Shown piece after piece: positions 6,007 through 6,949 of a stretch of 6,949 bases of DNA (positions are counted from its first letter, which is position 1; each line of letters starts with the position of its first letter). The DNA comes from an uncultured Lachnospiraceae bacterium (lineage in GTDB: Bacteria; Bacillota; Clostridia; Lachnospirales; Lachnospiraceae), in contig CAJTMC010000090.1 of assembly GCA_910577115.1 (NCBI GenBank), forward strand, positions 1-6,949, read 5' to 3'. A model generated the notes under the pieces. The model was not told the DNA's origin, ran no database searches, and was given only the letters and a program-made list of their open reading frames with translations. A program made the position numbers and the translations under genes.

Positions 6007-6381
6007 TTATGTGTAAATAATTTCCTGCTCTACAATCTCCTTCGCACAAGCCCTTATGTTATTAAGGCGTTGTACCCATTCTAAGGCATTTTCTTCCTTT
6101 AGACGTTCTTTGTATCTTTTTCATATTCTCTATGAGCCTTTCAAAGCGTTCCTGTGCCTGCCAATGTCAGCATGGTAATTGTTCAGTTTGCCACTTGTGA
6201 GAAGATTGGTATATGTAACTTTGCGGTATTGCTTTAGATAGTCCAGATGCCGCTGTCCCCATGTGACCATTGTCTTTTCTGCTTCAGCGGGCAATCCCAA
6301 ATCTGGAATAAGATACCTGTTTTCTTCGTGATATGTGCCGCCTAACTGTTCAAATATTAATTTCAAATGCAAATTGCTTTT
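6007..6381 (-). pseudogene. tnpV: Transposon-encoded protein TnpV, broken by two frameshifts
   Basis: TnpV is a small accessory protein of unclear role found in Clostridia transposons and conjugative elements. The first frame (from about 6381 to a TAG at 6130) encodes FEQLGGTYHEENRYLIPDLG, then WGQRHLDYLKQ and YTNLLTSGKLNNYHADI, all hallmarks of the family. Near 6155-6162 the reading moves to a second frame encoding QAQERFERLIENMKK. In the five-A run at 6117-6121 it moves to a third frame encoding RYKERLKEENALEWVQRLNN and then IRACAKEIVEQEIIYT, the normal family ending, with TAA at 6007-6009. Removing one A repairs the second break. The first looks like a 4-bp loss in a GGCA repeat. No ATG lies at the expected start; an ATA four codons upstream of the homologous TTG may be a mutated ATG. 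The gene cannot give a full protein without repair. Confidence 0.8.
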
Positions 6382-6449
6382 CTGTATGGTTTGGTTTCTG
6401 CGGGGTATCTGCAAGCAATGTATCAGCAGGCTGTATGTATATGTTATCT

Positions 6450-6491
6450 TTAAGTTAAGTAATCCCCACATTTTTCATAAGTCAAATTCAT
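6450..6491 (-). pseudogene. 13-codon ORF with strong RBS, likely TnpV-like N-terminal stub
   Basis: ATG at 6491 is preceded by GAGG (6499-6502) at seven bases, an excellent start signal. It encodes only MNLTYEKCGDYLT before TAA (6450-6452). The opening resembles TnpV proteins that begin with a Leu-Thr-Tyr stretch and a GDYL motif before the PNL segment. It probably marks the original start of a TnpV-type gene, cut short by rearrangement just upstream of the other tnpV remnant. Alternatively it is a leader peptide. The resemblance is short and from memory. Confidence 0.35.
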
Positions 6492-6529
6492 ATCTTTTCC
6501 TCTCTTCTTTATTTCGTCACTTTATATTT

Positions 6530-6549
6530 CGATCAATTATCATTAATCG
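6530..6549. repeat. 20-bp imperfect inverted repeat
   Basis: CGATCAAT (6530-6537), 4-bp centre TATC, ATTAATCG (6542-6549) on the plus strand: eight-base arms with one mismatch. It lies 28-38 bp upstream of the ribosome binding site of the short ORF at 6491 and might be an operator or just AT-rich chance. Confidence 0.25.
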
Positions 6550-6680
6550 TTAAGAGATGTTGACGCTTTTGTATGGAAGTCTCATACACCACCACCCAAA
6601 TATGGCATATCGCCTTTCGTTCGATATAGCGACGGTTAGCTTTTGTGTATTTGCTAATATTCCTGATAAGCATCTTCTCG

Positions 6681-6701
6681 AATCGCATTCCTGCGATTTT
6701 T
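6681..6701 (+). terminator. Terminator-like hairpin, plus-strand polarity
   Basis: AATCGCA (6681-6687), tetraloop TTCC, TGCGATT (6692-6698), with a T run through 6701 on the plus strand. No plus-strand gene ends here. On the minus strand it lies 17 bp after the stop of the right-edge gene but lacks a T run after it. It could cap minus-strand mRNA 3' ends or be a relic. Confidence 0.3.
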
Positions 6702-6715
6702 CATAGCTGAACCCA

Positions 6716-6949
6716 TTACTGAATAACTTCTTCTGTTCCGGCATTGTGAATTTCAATCATATAAATGTCACAAGGCGATAGTTTCATATTTTCGGTAGAC
6801 AAGCTATTTGCAAGTTCAGTGGACTTGTCCGTGAGCATTTTTTTAATATCGCCGCCCACAATTTCTTCTTCACTTAGACCATTCAAGTAATTTTGCATTT
6901 CTTCTTTGAATGTAAGCAACGCCTTATCTCGTTCTGCCACTGATACAAA
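6716..6949 (-). CDS. Unrecognised protein, C-terminal 77 residues (5' end outside window)
   Basis: The frame is open to the right edge: three further codons (TTT GTA TCA) precede the GTG at 6940, so that GTG is not necessarily the start and the gene most likely continues beyond the window. The visible part is soluble and acidic, mostly helical in composition (LLTFKEEMQNYLNGLSEEEI, then KKMLTDKSTELANSL), and ends with CDIYMIEIHNAGTEEVIQ, which looks like one or two beta strands. No catalytic motif, membrane segment or DNA-binding motif is seen. I do not recognise the family. Normal-looking composition and a clean frame over 234 bp argue that it is real. Being next to tnpV debris suggests a mobile-element accessory gene, but that is only context. 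Confidence 0.5.
   Translation of the reverse strand, partial: FVSVAERDKALLTFKEEMQNYLNGLSEEEIVGGDIKKMLTDKSTELANSLSTENMKLSPCDIYMIEIHNAGTEEVIQ

Larger units (their letters stand above)
6503..6715. other. Stretch without a convincing gene
   Basis: Between the right-edge gene and the short TnpV-like ORF I see no gene. A minus-strand frame (6550-6756) has no family resemblance, overlaps the end of the right-edge gene and is rich in Cys, Trp and Arg in a way unlike real proteins here. The stretch holds small inverted repeats (6530-6549, 6607-6627, 6681-6698). It may be decayed mobile-element sequence. Confidence 0.5.

Noticed and set aside
6516..6521. Another GTCACT copy that might be a second regulator site
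   Set aside because: Single copy on the plus strand with no partner at 11 bp; expected by chance.
6550..6756. 68-aa minus-strand ORF
   Set aside because: No family resemblance, odd composition, overlaps the end of the right-edge frame by 41 bp, and no clear ribosome binding site was noted.

Overview
The window looks like part of an accessory region of a gut-type Firmicute (class Clostridia; Lachnospiraceae or Ruminococcaceae would fit). The basis is the moderately AT-rich sequence, strong GGAGG-type ribosome binding sites, TnpV and KTR-type transposon-associated gene remnants, and a Gram-positive style two-component system next to an FtsX-type ABC transporter. No species can be named from the sequence alone. 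Almost everything reads on the minus strand.

Right part (about 6000-6949): mobile-element debris. It holds the end of an unrecognised gene that enters from the right edge, a stretch without a convincing gene, a 13-codon ORF with a good ribosome binding site that resembles a TnpV start, and a tnpV gene broken by two frameshifts. A hairpin terminator (5969-5998) closes this block.

Centre (about 702-5944): one coherent sensing and transport cassette. A well-formed promoter (-35 TTGATT, 17-bp spacer, -10 TATAAT) drives three genes joined by 4-bp ATGA overlaps: a 62-aa excisionase/MerR-like helix-turn-helix protein, an OmpR-family response regulator and a sensor histidine kinase. After a 178-bp gap come an ABC ATPase and a 735-aa permease with two FtsX modules. 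The gap contains an extended -10 promoter without a recognisable -35 box. In the -35 position lies a direct repeat, GTCACT-N5-GTCACT, with an 11-bp period, which is what an OmpR-family activator site should look like. The simplest model is that the kinase senses an envelope stress or peptide, the regulator binds the repeat, and the ATPase/permease pair is induced to remove or counter the signal. The roughly 98-nt leader of the transporter mRNA can form a hairpin whose loop can pair with a downstream segment.

Left part (1-674): more remnants. A short ORF follows the permease by 27 nt. It seems to join the first 11 codons of a cysteine-rich KTR protein to the last ~77 codons of an alpha/beta hydrolase. 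Converging with it on the plus strand is the C-terminal part of a MATE-type efflux protein, split by a one-base frameshift in an A run. The cassette is thus flanked on both sides by decayed mobile or accessory genes, consistent with a transferable module, though no intact integrase, IS or attachment site is visible.
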